Assembly (NCBI GenBank): GCA_003116995.1
Contig: BDSL01000046.1
Coordinates: 434,001 to 498,000, forward strand
Origin: Yamagishiella unicocca
Taxonomy: Eukaryota > Chlorophyta > Chlorophyceae > Chlamydomonadales > Volvocaceae
Reading direction: 5' to 3'
Length of the DNA stretch: 64,000 nt
A program made the position numbers and the translations under genes. Of this stretch, positions 54,442 to 64,000 are shown piece by piece; the first letter of the stretch is position 1, and every line of letters begins with the position of its first letter. The notes under the pieces were generated by a model that saw only the letters and a program-made list of their open reading frames with translations, was not told the origin of the DNA and made no database searches.

Positions 54442-57400
54442 TCAGAGAGAGAAACGGTCTCCCAAGCGGCGGCGGCCCCCGTCCTCCTCGTCCGCCACAC
54501 CCTCGTCGTCGCCATCAGCCGCCAGCCCGCCGCGCAGCAGCCCCTGGGTTTCAGCGACGTCGCCGCCCGCCTCCTCCGCCAGACCCCCCGGCAGCTTGGC
54601 GGGACCCGGCACCTGGTGGTACAGCACCAGAGCCGCCAGCGCCACCAGAACCGGTAGTACGGCGGCAGGCAGGCGTACGGCAGGGCCGTACAGCTCCTTG
54701 CCTGCGGGGTCGATGATACACGCCGCGGTGAGCAAGGGGAGGGTGAAGGGAGGGAAACCCACGGTACGGCACAAGAGGTAGGGAAAGGGGGGGAAGCGTA
54801 GAAAGTGGCATGCAGGATGGGTTGGGGGGTGAAAGGGTGTTGGTGCCCTGCAACGACTCGTAGAGGCAGACAGGCAAAATACATTCAGGGGAAGCGTGTG
54901 TTTGATATCGATGTGGCGCGGGAAGCGGCTGATTTGTTTTGGGGGTGGGGGAAGCCTGACGAGCCTCGGCAGGGGTTGGGGGGGAGACGCCTGGACAGTG
55001 GCTTCAGCGGGCCGCAGACGGAGGGCGGCATGGCGACCAATGGCGACCCCGCTAGGGTGCTCGATTCAAAATCCACCCACCCACTACCCACCCCTAACCA
55101 ACGCAACAGGCAATATAGCTGGTTGCGCTACCAAAACCCCTTCCTCCGCCCCTTCCTCCCCCCCCCTTCGCCCCTTCTCCCTCCTGCGCCCCGCCTACCC
55201 GCCAGCCCCTTCCCCATCTGCATGAAGGTGACTTTCTCCTGCAGCCCCGTGGCCACCGCCGCAAGCCCCGCCAGCCAGGCGGCCATGCCCCAGAAGCGGT
55301 GCAGCGGACCCAGGGCCATGCGGTTAGACAGGCTCAGCCGGGGCCACAGGTAGGAGAAGCCGCCCAAGACGAACTGAGGGGGGTAGGGCCGGACAGCAGG
55401 CAGGGGAGGAGGGGAGAGGCAAGGGGGAGGGGAGAGGGGAGGGGGAAGGGGGATACAGGTAAAGAACCGGTAACTCGACTGGGGTAATGTAGTAGGGGGA
55501 AGGGGGAGGGAGAGGGAAGCAAGATGGTTAGGCGTGGGCTGGACAGGTGGGGTGATGAGGTGACCCTGGCAGGGCAGGTGGACTGCATCGAACCCGGTGC
55601 AGTACAGGTTCCCAGACACCACAACATCAATCGTCGGAACTCCTGAAGCTCGGTCTCACCTCCTCCCACCTGCCTTTGCGCACCCCAGCCTGCTCCACTC
55701 CGCCCTCCTCCCCCCCAAAATGCGTCCTTCGACCTCCTTCCCCTCTTCCCCTCTTCCCCCTCTTCCCCTCTTCCCCTCTTCCCCCGCTTCCCCTCTTCCC
55801 CCGACGCCCCCCACGTAACCGGTTGGATCCACGAGATCTCCCCGCGCTTTGCTCCCTCGCCGCTCGTCCACTTCTACGACGACGTTGCCCGCGCCAACAA
55901 CCGCACCGCCCCTCTGCCCCGCCCCTCCCCCCCACATGTCCCAACCCGTTTCACTTTCAAAGCGCCGACCAACGGGTTTCCTCCCCAGCCCCGCCCCGGC
56001 CCCGCCCCCCCCGGGTTCCCCGTGTTTGTTCCTTCGCCGCCCCACCCCCCACCTGCAGCAGCACCAGCAGCAGCGCGGTAGCTCCCATGTAGCTGTGCGG
56101 GCTGTACCAGTCGGGCATGGGCACCGGCCGCTTGAGTCTGTGCGACTGCAGCACCGCCAGCAGCCCCAGCAGCAGGCAGCAGCAGGCGGCGGAGTGGCAG
56201 CCCCAGTGGAGGCGCTTGCGCACCTCCCTGGAGCCGACCGGGGGTGGGGGTGGTGGGGGGTGGGGGTGGTGGTAGTGGGGGTGGTGGGAGTGGTGGGAGT
56301 GGGGGTGGGAGTGGTGGGTGGTGGGAGTGGTGGGAGTGGGGGTGGGAGTGGTGGGTGGTGGGAGTGGTGGGAGTGGGGGTGGTGGGGGTAGTGGGGGTGG
56401 TGGTGGTGGTGGGGGTGGGGGTGAGAAGACCCGATGATACACGACGACCGGGGGGTGGTGTCGGGAGGTTGGCAGTAGGGTCGGGTTAAGGGGGGAGGTT
56501 GGCGGGGCAGGGGGCTTCGGAGCCTGCTAGCATTGCCCCGGGCGAGTCGAGGTGCGGGCGCTGTTGAGGGCGGCCGGATGTGGACCGGACACGACCGGAC
56601 CTCCCCCCCGCGGACCTACCTGGGTACCCCGGGTATGATGGGCGCCGCGTACGACAGCAGCGCCTCCGACATGAACACCACGAAGCCCAGGGTCATGAGC
56701 TGGGGGGAGCAGGTGAGTGGGGAGGGGGTGGGGGGGTGGGAGCAGGTGAGAGGGTGGGCGCGGACGGCGGCAGCATGACGTGCGCTAGGAGCCGCATCGG
56801 CGCGGAGGGCGGGAGCGTCATGTAGGCCAAGACTATGGGAGGGGACCAGAGGCGCTGGCCAGGAGGCGGATACCCATTTGGGTCGGCGGGGAGCGGGGAT
56901 GCGGGGGAGCCCAGCACCGCCCATCGCATGCCCTCCCTGGGCCCTTCCTTGAGCCCCAGGAATTCAGCGCCGTGGATGTGGATGCAGGTACATGTGCTCC
57001 CTACCGCTACTCATAGCCCCTAGACTAGGGCCCGACCTCCCGGGCCGTGGGTCGAACACGCCATGCCGCAGTCTGCTCTGACTGCGGCAAGGCCGCAGCT
57101 CCGGTGGACGAAGGGCCCTGGCCAGCCAGCAGCGCCCCCGACCGCCCCGTCCCGCTGATCCCTTGGAGGCTGTTGCCGCATTGTTTTGCTCCGGCGCCGC
57201 ACGACTGGCCCAACGCACCACTGGGTGCCAGTTGAAGAGCTTGCTGGTGTCGTTGCCGTTCGGCTGGTTCTCCGGCCGAAGCCCGACACCTCCGAGGATG
57301 TGGTGGACCCAGTGCCCAACTAGTACTAGCACGGCGAGGCTGCAAGCACGTGCTAGGTAGGCTGTTGGCTTCGGCGCGGGCGGACCGACAAACCACCGCG

Positions 57401-57494
57401 CAGGCTGCGCGCCTAAGGACTCGTCGTTTCTTGTCATCTTCAACGCGAATTTGCGAGCAAAATTCGCAATGAAGGAAAGTCTCTTCAGAGTCAT
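54442..57494 (-). CDS. Cytochrome b561 family transmembrane ascorbate/ferric reductase
   Basis: Five minus-strand exons join in phase to 321 residues: 57494-57219, 56699-56620, 56227-56053, 55373-55199, 54701-54442. The chain shows the family's helices in order, with candidate heme-ligand His residues in LFNWHPV, RLHWGCHS, YSPHSYMG and LGPLHRFWG. It begins with a basic N-terminus, then the segment ARACSLAVLVLVGHWVHH. LMTLGFVVFMSEALLSY corresponds to the family's LLM-x-GF-x-x-x-x-GEA segment. The last helix (AVLPVLVALAALVLYHQVP) is followed by an acidic ~55-residue tail. The family moves electrons from ascorbate across a membrane to ferric iron or monodehydroascorbate. The start could also be Met20. 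It is head-to-head with a cytochrome b5 gene. Confidence 0.85.
56240..56420. repeat. GTGGTGGGAGTGG tandem repeat in a cytochrome b561 intron
   Basis: Degenerate GTGGGAGTGGTGGGAGTGGG units fill the start of the intron upstream (on minus) of the exon at 56227. On minus it is a long pyrimidine-rich CCACC run immediately before the acceptor. Confidence 0.75.
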
Positions 57495-57703
57495 GCGAGC
57501 GGGTCTGCCGAAGGAGTAGTGGACGCGTCAGTGCGTGCACGGCATCTCGTCAACCGCGAAAGGCGGGACAAGGCACATGAAGTATTCGTTCCAGCTTTGA
57601 ACATATACCATACGACAATAAACCTGTACATCCTATTAGAGTGTTTATTGTAGTTGATCTCGTCCAATTCGGCGTCGCCCCCGCTGCTTGCAAGCGTTGG
57701 GCT
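57495..57703. promoter_or_regulatory. Shared divergent promoter region (cytochrome b561 / cytochrome b5)
   Basis: 209 bp between start codons, AT-richer than the flanks, with AACATATACCATACG and AATAAACCTGTACATCC stretches. No element can be assigned to one gene with confidence. A common bidirectional promoter is inferred from spacing. Confidence 0.45.
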
Positions 57704-58855
57704 ATGGATCTTTTGTCGCTGCTAATTGTAGCGGCCCTCGCTGTAGCGCTAGTTGCATTCATCATTGTGCGCCAGACGCGCGACTACAGCAAACAGCTTG
57801 AACAGCTCGACCCGAAAAAAGCCAAGAAGCCGCGCGAGTTCGGCATACACACTGTGGAAGAGGTAGCCAAGCACAACAAACATGACGACGCATGGATCAT
57901 TGTCCAGCACAAGGAGACGAAGGAGTACCGTGTGTAGGTGGTGGGCTGGCACGGGCGCTAGGGGCGGGGTAGTCTCAAGACATCGCTTTGCGGTTGTGTG
58001 GATTGGGCGTTGGTAGGCTGCGTCAGATGCTGAAAGGGGGAGTCTGTAGCAGGCGAAGGGGGTGGGGACTGAGGATAAGCTGCTTGACATTGACCCATAA
58101 CCCTTGACAGCTTCAGCAAACCCACCATTCATTCCACCTCCTACACCTTTTTAGCTGCCCGAAATGCCATGACCCAGGCTCTATTAGGGCAGCCCTAAGG
58201 TTGTAGGAGGTGGAATGGACGGCGGGTGTAATGAAACCGAGGGGCGCCTCTCGTACCCGCCTCCTTCAGCGGGCATGAAACATGCTGACAGCCCCCTGCT
58301 CAACCGACAGCGCTGCACAATCAGTGTGCCGCACATCATGGCTCCTTTCCCCTCCCGTGTCCCCTCCCTGGAGCACCCGCTGACGGCAACAGCGCCATCA
58401 TTGGCGAGGCCGTGCGGAGCACCCAAAGGCAGCTCCAAAACCAACCTGCCAACAATGGTTTCCTGAAATCGATACGACAAGGTGTTCATTTCTCGTTTGT
58501 TTTCCCAACTTTCCAAGTGGCCCATCGAGTTCCAGTCGATTAGCGTGTCAAACCCATGACTCTCTTCCCGATCACGCACACACCAACACGCACACACCAA
58601 CGCGCACCCTATAGCGTTGCGTTACGGCGCCACCCAACAGCAGCCACGGCCCCACGGCCCTGACCGCGCCACAGGTACGACATTACAGATTACGTGGACG
58701 AGCACCCGGGCGGCGAGTCCATTCTGCGGAACATCGGGGGCGACGCCACGGAGGGCTTCCACGGTCCACAGCACCCGATCACCACCTTCCTGATGGTGGA
58801 GGAGTACTGCATCGGGAAGCTGGCGGAGGGAGAGGTGCCGCGGCCGGCGCAGTGA
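57704..58855 (+). CDS. N-terminally anchored cytochrome b5-like heme protein
   Basis: Two exons, 57704-57933 and 58675-58855, join in phase to 136 residues. Residues about 3-22 form a membrane segment (LLSLLIVAALAVALVAFIIV), followed by a charged linker (QLDPKKAKKPREF) and a cytochrome b5 domain with TVEEVAKHN, DAWIIV, the first heme ligand in DEHPGGES and the second in GFHGPQHP. Ordinary cytochrome b5 is anchored at its C-terminus. This layout with the anchor first and the GPQH signature matches the plant CB5-like (CB5LP) type as I know it. Role: electron carrier facing the cytosol on ER or another membrane. The only ATG in frame is at 57704. A short tandem repeat overlaps the stop codon. 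Confidence 0.85.
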
Positions 58856-58950
58856 CCGGCGGGGGCGGGTGCTGGCGGAAGGGGAGGTGAGAGGCCGGCA
58901 CAGTGACCGGCGGGGAAGGGTGCTGGCGGAGGGGGGTTGTGGAGGCCGGC
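58840..58950. repeat. ~50-bp tandem repeat spanning the cytochrome b5 stop codon
   Basis: GCCGGCGCAGTGACCGGCGG, including the stop TGA, is followed by GGGTGCTGGCGGAGGGG. The block recurs two to three times downstream (for example at about 58893 and 58945). Confidence 0.7.
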
Positions 58951-61645
58951 GCAGTGGGTGCTAGTGGTGGTACCTCCGGCCGCAGAGTCGGAGCGGGCGC
59001 ACGTGCGGCGCACCTGTGGATCGCAAGTGCAGTGGGAGTTAGTATTGTGGGTCGGATGGCGGTGCCGTCGTGATGATGTCGAAGCAGGTGATTGGGTCAC
59101 GAGCTGGCGTGCTTGGGGGCTGCTGGGATGGCTGCAGGGGGGAAGAGCGGGAGGGCAAGTGCCATGTGGGAAACATGGGGTGCATTGCAAAGGAAAACAT
59201 CGTGCCGTTGCTGGCATGTTGGAGTGTTGAGAGGGCCGGCAACTTGGAATCGGTCATCATGCTGTTTCATGTAAGTGGGCCGACTGGTTGCCCCCATCCC
59301 CAGCAAGCTAGATATAGGCAGATATAGGCGAGCTCCGGCTGCAGCTCGCCATCCACCTTGTGCTGGTGTATGGCGACGCAATCTGTTCAAAATGATGACT
59401 AAGTACCGTTATGCTTTGACTCCTTGGTCGCCACATCGGAGACAATGTCCACCAACTTCCCGAAGGTGTTCCTCCGTGCGTGGCTCGTCAACTTGCTGAA
59501 GCCATCAGGTCCCTCCGCATGCGGCATTTCGGCTTTTTATAATCTTGCTGCTTCTGCTCATGGTTTGATGATTGACGATACAACTTCTGATGTACTGAGG
59601 GCTGCGGCCCCTTTGCTTGCACAAAACCGCTGTAGCCATGATACGATTACAGCCTTGTGAGTGAGAGGGGTAGGATCAGCTTGAAGTGCAGATCTATTTG
59701 GTAGAGGCGCTGCCGCGTCGCTTGGAGGAATTGCTGACATCCACTTGCCGCAGGCCTTCCCCGCAGCGTCAACATTACGTTAAATCAGAAAACAATAAAA
59801 CGAGATGCAGCCTGCAGGACGTGTATGTATGAGCCACGACGCCTCAAGTCAACACGCGAGCTCTGCTCGTCCGTTGCAGTGGCCGCAGTAGTATGATGCC
59901 GCACCTGCGCACGCACGTAGGATCAGCAGTTCGGCAATTACAGACGCCATGCTGAAAACACACATGTGAACATCGAGGAACCAGTGGTGCGTGCATAGGT
60001 GTTCCGGTGTTTAAGAGCCAGACTGACTGGCAGTGTGGGGCCTTCACCGACCTTCACACCCGTCACCGTTGAAATGTTGTTGGGTCCGCGGCCCCCTCAG
60101 CTTCGACGTATGCGATGGCTCAAATGGTGTGTGAAATCCATGTCGCCATGCAAAAACCTCGCAGATGATTTCAAACACCAGGGTAGCAATTTGGGTCCTG
60201 GCGGTTATAGGCGAAGGCTTGCAATCAATCTTGTGTTCCTTGAACAATGTTGCCTATGTTGTTTGAAGAATCATGGCACTAGTATATCATGAATCGTTTT
60301 CCCAACTAGGTCAACGGCACGAGATGCAGTCTCGCAAACAATGCAGCCTGGTGCGGCTGCTTCTTTGCAGCCGCCCGCGCTGCCAACTGCCGATAGTCCG
60401 TTGAACCCGGGAGCTACGACGGCGCAGACCAAGCCGTGTCTTGGTACGGTGTACATGGCAACCCGAGGTGCCTCGTTGGCCCCACCCCGCTGCCCTCGTC
60501 AGCCTCCATCGTCCGGGAGGCTGTCCCACTCCTCCCGTCCATTCCATGCTGGTACCGGTGCCTCACTTCCTCGCTCGATGGCGCAGGAAACGCGCAAACA
60601 GCGAGACACCAATCCCCGGTTCATGCCCTCTTAACAGGCCTAATTAGGACCCTGGTGTCGAGACAGCTCAGGGGCCCTAGACCGCCGACACATCATATCC
60701 AAACGGCCGCAGTTGGACACGAACACGAGTGCCAATCAGTGACACAACGGGATCCCATGCACTTCGGCAGCACCCATGCGGCTTCGACGTGGTGCGTGAG
60801 ACGTGGCGGCTCAGGGAAAGAGCCAGGAAGGACAACAAACGCTGCATTCCAAAGGACGGCGCATGCTGGACAGGGAACGGTGCTAACACGCTGCAGTTGC
60901 TTAACGCGGCTGGAGCCGCTGTAGGAGGCAGTACGATCTGCCCGCGAAGCCAACCCATGGCGATCAATGAAGCCATAAGGCGCAAGCAACACAACCGCCC
61001 ACATCTTGCCGGTTACCGTAGTAGGAACTGGTTACCCCCAATTAGACGGTACCCCCCGCCCCCGGTAAGCCAACGAGCCAGCGGCTCGCAGGGGCCCCAT
61101 GCCCTTTGCCGCCGACCAAGCGCCTAAAGACACTTCGGTGCAACGCCACTTGGACAGTACGGTGGGTGCACGTCCAGGCGGTGCGGCCGCCGTCCGATGC
61201 GAAACCCGCAACGACCCCCGGGCCCCCGGGCGGCAGCAGACCTCACGACTGGACCCCAACCCAACCCGCGCCCGGGCCCGCAGCACCGGCGAGCCTCAAC
61301 AACACGCAATCAGTCGCCATGACGTGTCCCCTCGCGTCCTCGCACCCGTCGACCCAGCCCCTCCATGCAGCTGTCCAAGCCCGACCCACGTCGTCTCTTA
61401 CCCGTCCCGACGTCCCTCGCCCTCCTCCACCACCTCCTATCATCGCTGCCCGCTGCCGCGTCATCCCAACGCTGCCGCACCCAAGGCAGCCCGCCACTAG
61501 TAGGCGCCGCTGAACCCTCCACCCTGCCATCCCGCCCCCCCATCTGCTCCATGCGTTCGTCCCTCCTTGCGACCCCTCCACTCTGCTATGCTGCATGGCG
61601 ACACGGTCGGCCCCGCTGCCCTCCAGTGACCAGCCTGCAGCCAAC
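58951..61645. other. Intergenic region, no supported gene
   Basis: About 2.7 kb. One plus-strand frame at 59424-59660 (79 codons, starting MVATSETMSTNFPKVFLRAW) has fairly balanced composition and could be a real but unrecognised piece. Nothing else stands out. The AT-richer parts near 59,400-60,300 differ from the GC-rich flanks and may be an old insertion. Confidence 0.35.
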
Positions 61646-63453
61646 TTAACGCTGCTGCTGCTGCGGCTGGGCTGCAGCGGTGCCGCCTGTTCGGTCGGCA
61701 AAGAACATGGCCCACTCGGAGTCGACGGTCTGCGACCCGCCGTTGCTGGGCACAGTGGGCAGTGCGGGCGGCAGCGCAACGGGAGGTGCCGCCGTTGCGC
61801 CGCCGCCGCTGCCCATGGGCTGCGCCGTCGCAAACGGGTTGTTGCTGGCGGCAGCGCCCGCCGGTGGCGGCGTACCGGAGCCGAAGGGCAGCAACGGCAC
61901 TGCGGAGCTCGCGAAGGGGTTGTTGGGGTTGGATGCAGGCGGGGGGGGTGTCGCTGCGCCGCCGTAACACGTCGCTGCGGGCATATTGTAGGCCCCGTAA
62001 GGCTGCTGTTGCGGGTGCGGGGCGGGCGGCTGTTGGGCATACTGGTACGGCTGCGGTTGAGGTGGTTGGGGCACTGCCCCGTACATACCCGGGTAGCCGG
62101 GCTGTGCTGCTGCTGCGGGCCCCGCTGACGAGGGGGACGTCACGGGCTGGACGGCGGAGTGGTCCAAGGTCGCAAACGGATCCGCTGGTGTGGGTATTGG
62201 GACGCATGGACCAATGGGGTCACGGACAAGGAGAGAGAGGGACTTTGTCAGTGCCGTCGTTAACCGGAGCGCCCGGACAGGCAACGGACGCGGAACCCAT
62301 GGGCGGGACTCCCTCAGGCAATGCATAAAGGCAAAAGAGCTGCATCTACACGATATCTGCGAACTGCCTTGCATGCCCCTCCGCCCCCAATTCCTCACCC
62401 TAGTCCGCAACCTCCCAGCTTCGTCGCGGTGTCTGGCAGCACAGTTGCATGCGCAGCCCTTACCATCATTCAACTAATTTGCCCCCGGCTCCACCGTTCC
62501 TTTTCCAACCTTCGCTATCAGTCGCCTGCCCCATCGTGGTGTCCCGCCCCCACCGCCCTGCCGCACAGCTGTTTGCCTGCACCCACCTCCAGGCGATGTG
62601 GCCGGCGCAGGGGCCCCCAGGGCCGGCGGCGGCTGCGAGGTCAGCGCATCCGCTAGGTCGTCCAACGAGATGAGGTCGCGCTCGGCGGCGCGCGAGGGGC
62701 CGCCGGCGGCGGCCGCGGCAACTCCAGCTGTAGCACCAGCGGCGTGTGCTGGCGCTCCGGAGCCGCCAGAGACCGCTTGTTGCTCCAGCTCCCGCTGGTT
62801 CGAGGCCACGTCCTGCTCCCAGCAGCAGCATCCCGGCAGGAGACGTCAGCCGCAAGACGAAAGACTCCTGAAGATGCTGGTTGCGCGGCACTGTGTATAG
62901 GAGCCAGAGAGCCCTGCCATTCCACCTCCCTGAGCTTGTCCACTCATCGCCTCCAACCTGTTTAATGTTCCCTTACTCTGTTCGTTCTTGCGGCTTTCCG
63001 CCCGCCCCCGCCAGTGGGCCCCTTCCGTCTCACCCCTGCGACGTCCCGCACCCGGCCCCCCGCCGCCAGCTACAGGTACTTCCCAGGTCCAGTAACCGGG
63101 TCTTTTTGCCCCTCCCCCCCCCGCGCTGTCCGCTCGCCCATCGCTCGCCGCCGTTCCCAGTTCTCTAGCTAGCGCCCAAAACCAACAGCCCGAAGGTCGA
63201 CATATGACCTGAGTCTACCGTGTCCTCACCCAAGTTCTCCAGCATGCATCTCGAAACGGCTTTCCTAAACGGTTTTCCTCGCATCCACGGGCCTTCCTCG
63301 ACCCTCCCCCCCGCGCACCTTTTGCAGCGCCAGCGCCCCGTCCAACATGTCCATGGCCTCCAGCGCCTTGATCATGGTGGTCTCCACCTCGGGGTCCGTC
63401 ATGGACTGCATCTGTTCCAGGTAGGCCTCGAACAGGAGGCGCAGCTCGCGGAC
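61646..63453 (-). CDS. C-terminal part of a probable clathrin-adaptor-like protein with NPF motifs (partial)
   Basis: Three minus-strand exons join in phase: 63453-63319, 62812-62587, 62184-61646 (about 300 residues to the stop at 61646). The first has a helical segment (ELRLLFEAYLEQM, PEVETTMIKALEAMDMLDGAL) and the second DLISLDDLADAL. The last is Pro/Gln/Gly-rich with NPFA motifs (NPNNPFASS, SNNPFATA) and ends DSEWAMFFADR. NPF motifs and acidic DLISLDD stretches are typical of endocytic adaptors of the ANTH/ENTH kind, where they bind EH domains and clathrin. The N-terminal lipid-binding domain is not in view: earlier exons lie to the right of 63453, perhaps beyond the window. The family assignment is inference. 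Confidence 0.5.
63222..63300 (-). repeat. Family-B intron element (minus-sense, after donor)
   Basis: On plus it reads AGTTCTCCAGCATGCATCTC then TTTTCCTCGCATCCACGGGC. In the minus-strand host gene it starts about 18 bp after the donor at 63318, in the forward family-B form. Confidence 0.7.
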
Positions 63454-63459
63454 CTGGTA

Positions 63460-63660
63460 GCGGCAGCGGCAGTGGTGGTGTTGGTGGTCTCGGCAGTGGC
63501 GGTGGTAATGGCAGTGGTGGTTGTACAGGCAGTGGTGGTGGGTAGTTTTGGCAGTGGCAGTGGTGGTGATAGTGGTGGTAATGGCAGTGGTGCTGTAACG
63601 GTGGTGACATTGGGTGGCGGCATCGGTGGGCGGTGGTGTTGGTGATGCTGCGGTGGGCTG
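63460..63660. repeat. GGTGGT/GGCAGT-rich degenerate repeat
   Basis: Runs of GTGGTGGTAATGGCAGTGGTG just upstream (minus sense) of the exon at 63453, forming its pyrimidine-rich intron end. The remaining bases to 64000 show no exon I can support. Confidence 0.6.
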
Positions 63661-64000
63661 TGGTGGTGGCCTTCCCGGCAGAGAAGCCACCTTGCGGATG
63701 GCGCGTTCGCCGGTGGGGAGCCGTCCTTCCAGTCAGGAGGCGCCCGCAGTACACGACGCGAGCGCTCTTGAGCCATGCCGGGTGAAAGCTGCGCGGTGTT
63801 TGAAGGAGGCGACAGGTCCCGACCCAGGACCCACGAACAGCCGTGCCGCCTCTACGTCTCGTCCACCTAATCCTAGCGACCAGCGCCGAGCCACCCGCCT
63901 CGCCTCCTCTTCCCCCCCCCGTACAATGACCCCAGCTTCCACGTAGCCAGTCAGCCAGCTGCCAGTCCGCCGCTAGCGGAGGCGCCCCAGTCGCCGGCTA

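Overview
This window is nuclear DNA from a green alga, most likely a volvocine/chlamydomonadalean species. The reasons are very high GC, genes split into 5-17 short exons with GT..AG introns, long Ala/Gly/Pro/Gln low-complexity stretches inside proteins, and introns packed with minisatellites. The species cannot be fixed from the sequence alone. I built the gene models by hand, joining exons by reading-frame phase, splice consensus and protein-family continuity. They should be read as spliced genes; most of the very long open frames in the window are repeat artefacts.

Layout, left to right. 1-882 is the 3' end of a gene running in from the left. 2994-8418 (+) is an ionotropic glutamate receptor-like channel. 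8.4-15.6 kb is a repeat-rich accessory region. It holds a near-perfect palindrome with ~1 kb arms made of two facing copies of a PIF1/Helitron-type helicase fragment, a third partial copy, a second smaller palindrome, a degenerate retroelement-like remnant and a tRNA-like scrap. 15616-18975 (+) is a truncated-globin-like protein. 22725-25205 (-) is ALG13, the catalytic subunit of the second step of dolichol-linked N-glycan assembly. It is head-to-head, 227 bp apart, with 25433-31872 (+), an M1 aminopeptidase of the leukotriene A4 hydrolase type carrying an organelle-like N-terminal extension. 33112-42063 (-) is a large extended-synaptotagmin-like SMP/C2 lipid-transfer tether. 43861-52896 (+) is a probable mitochondrial FAD oxidoreductase fused to a Rieske [2Fe-2S] domain. 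54442-57494 (-) is a cytochrome b561 and 57704-58855 (+) a cytochrome b5 anchored at its N-terminus; these two heme proteins share a 209-bp promoter region. 61646 to beyond 63453 (-) is the 3' part of a probable clathrin-adaptor-like protein with NPF motifs.

The genes do not form one pathway. Two head-to-head pairs may be co-regulated. The most unusual signals are (1) the long palindrome of helicase fragments, a natural candidate for a hairpin/small-RNA source, and (2) families of short elements confined almost entirely to introns, placed at near-constant distance from a splice site and, in one family, always in the sense orientation of the host gene on either strand. That pattern resembles introner-like elements.
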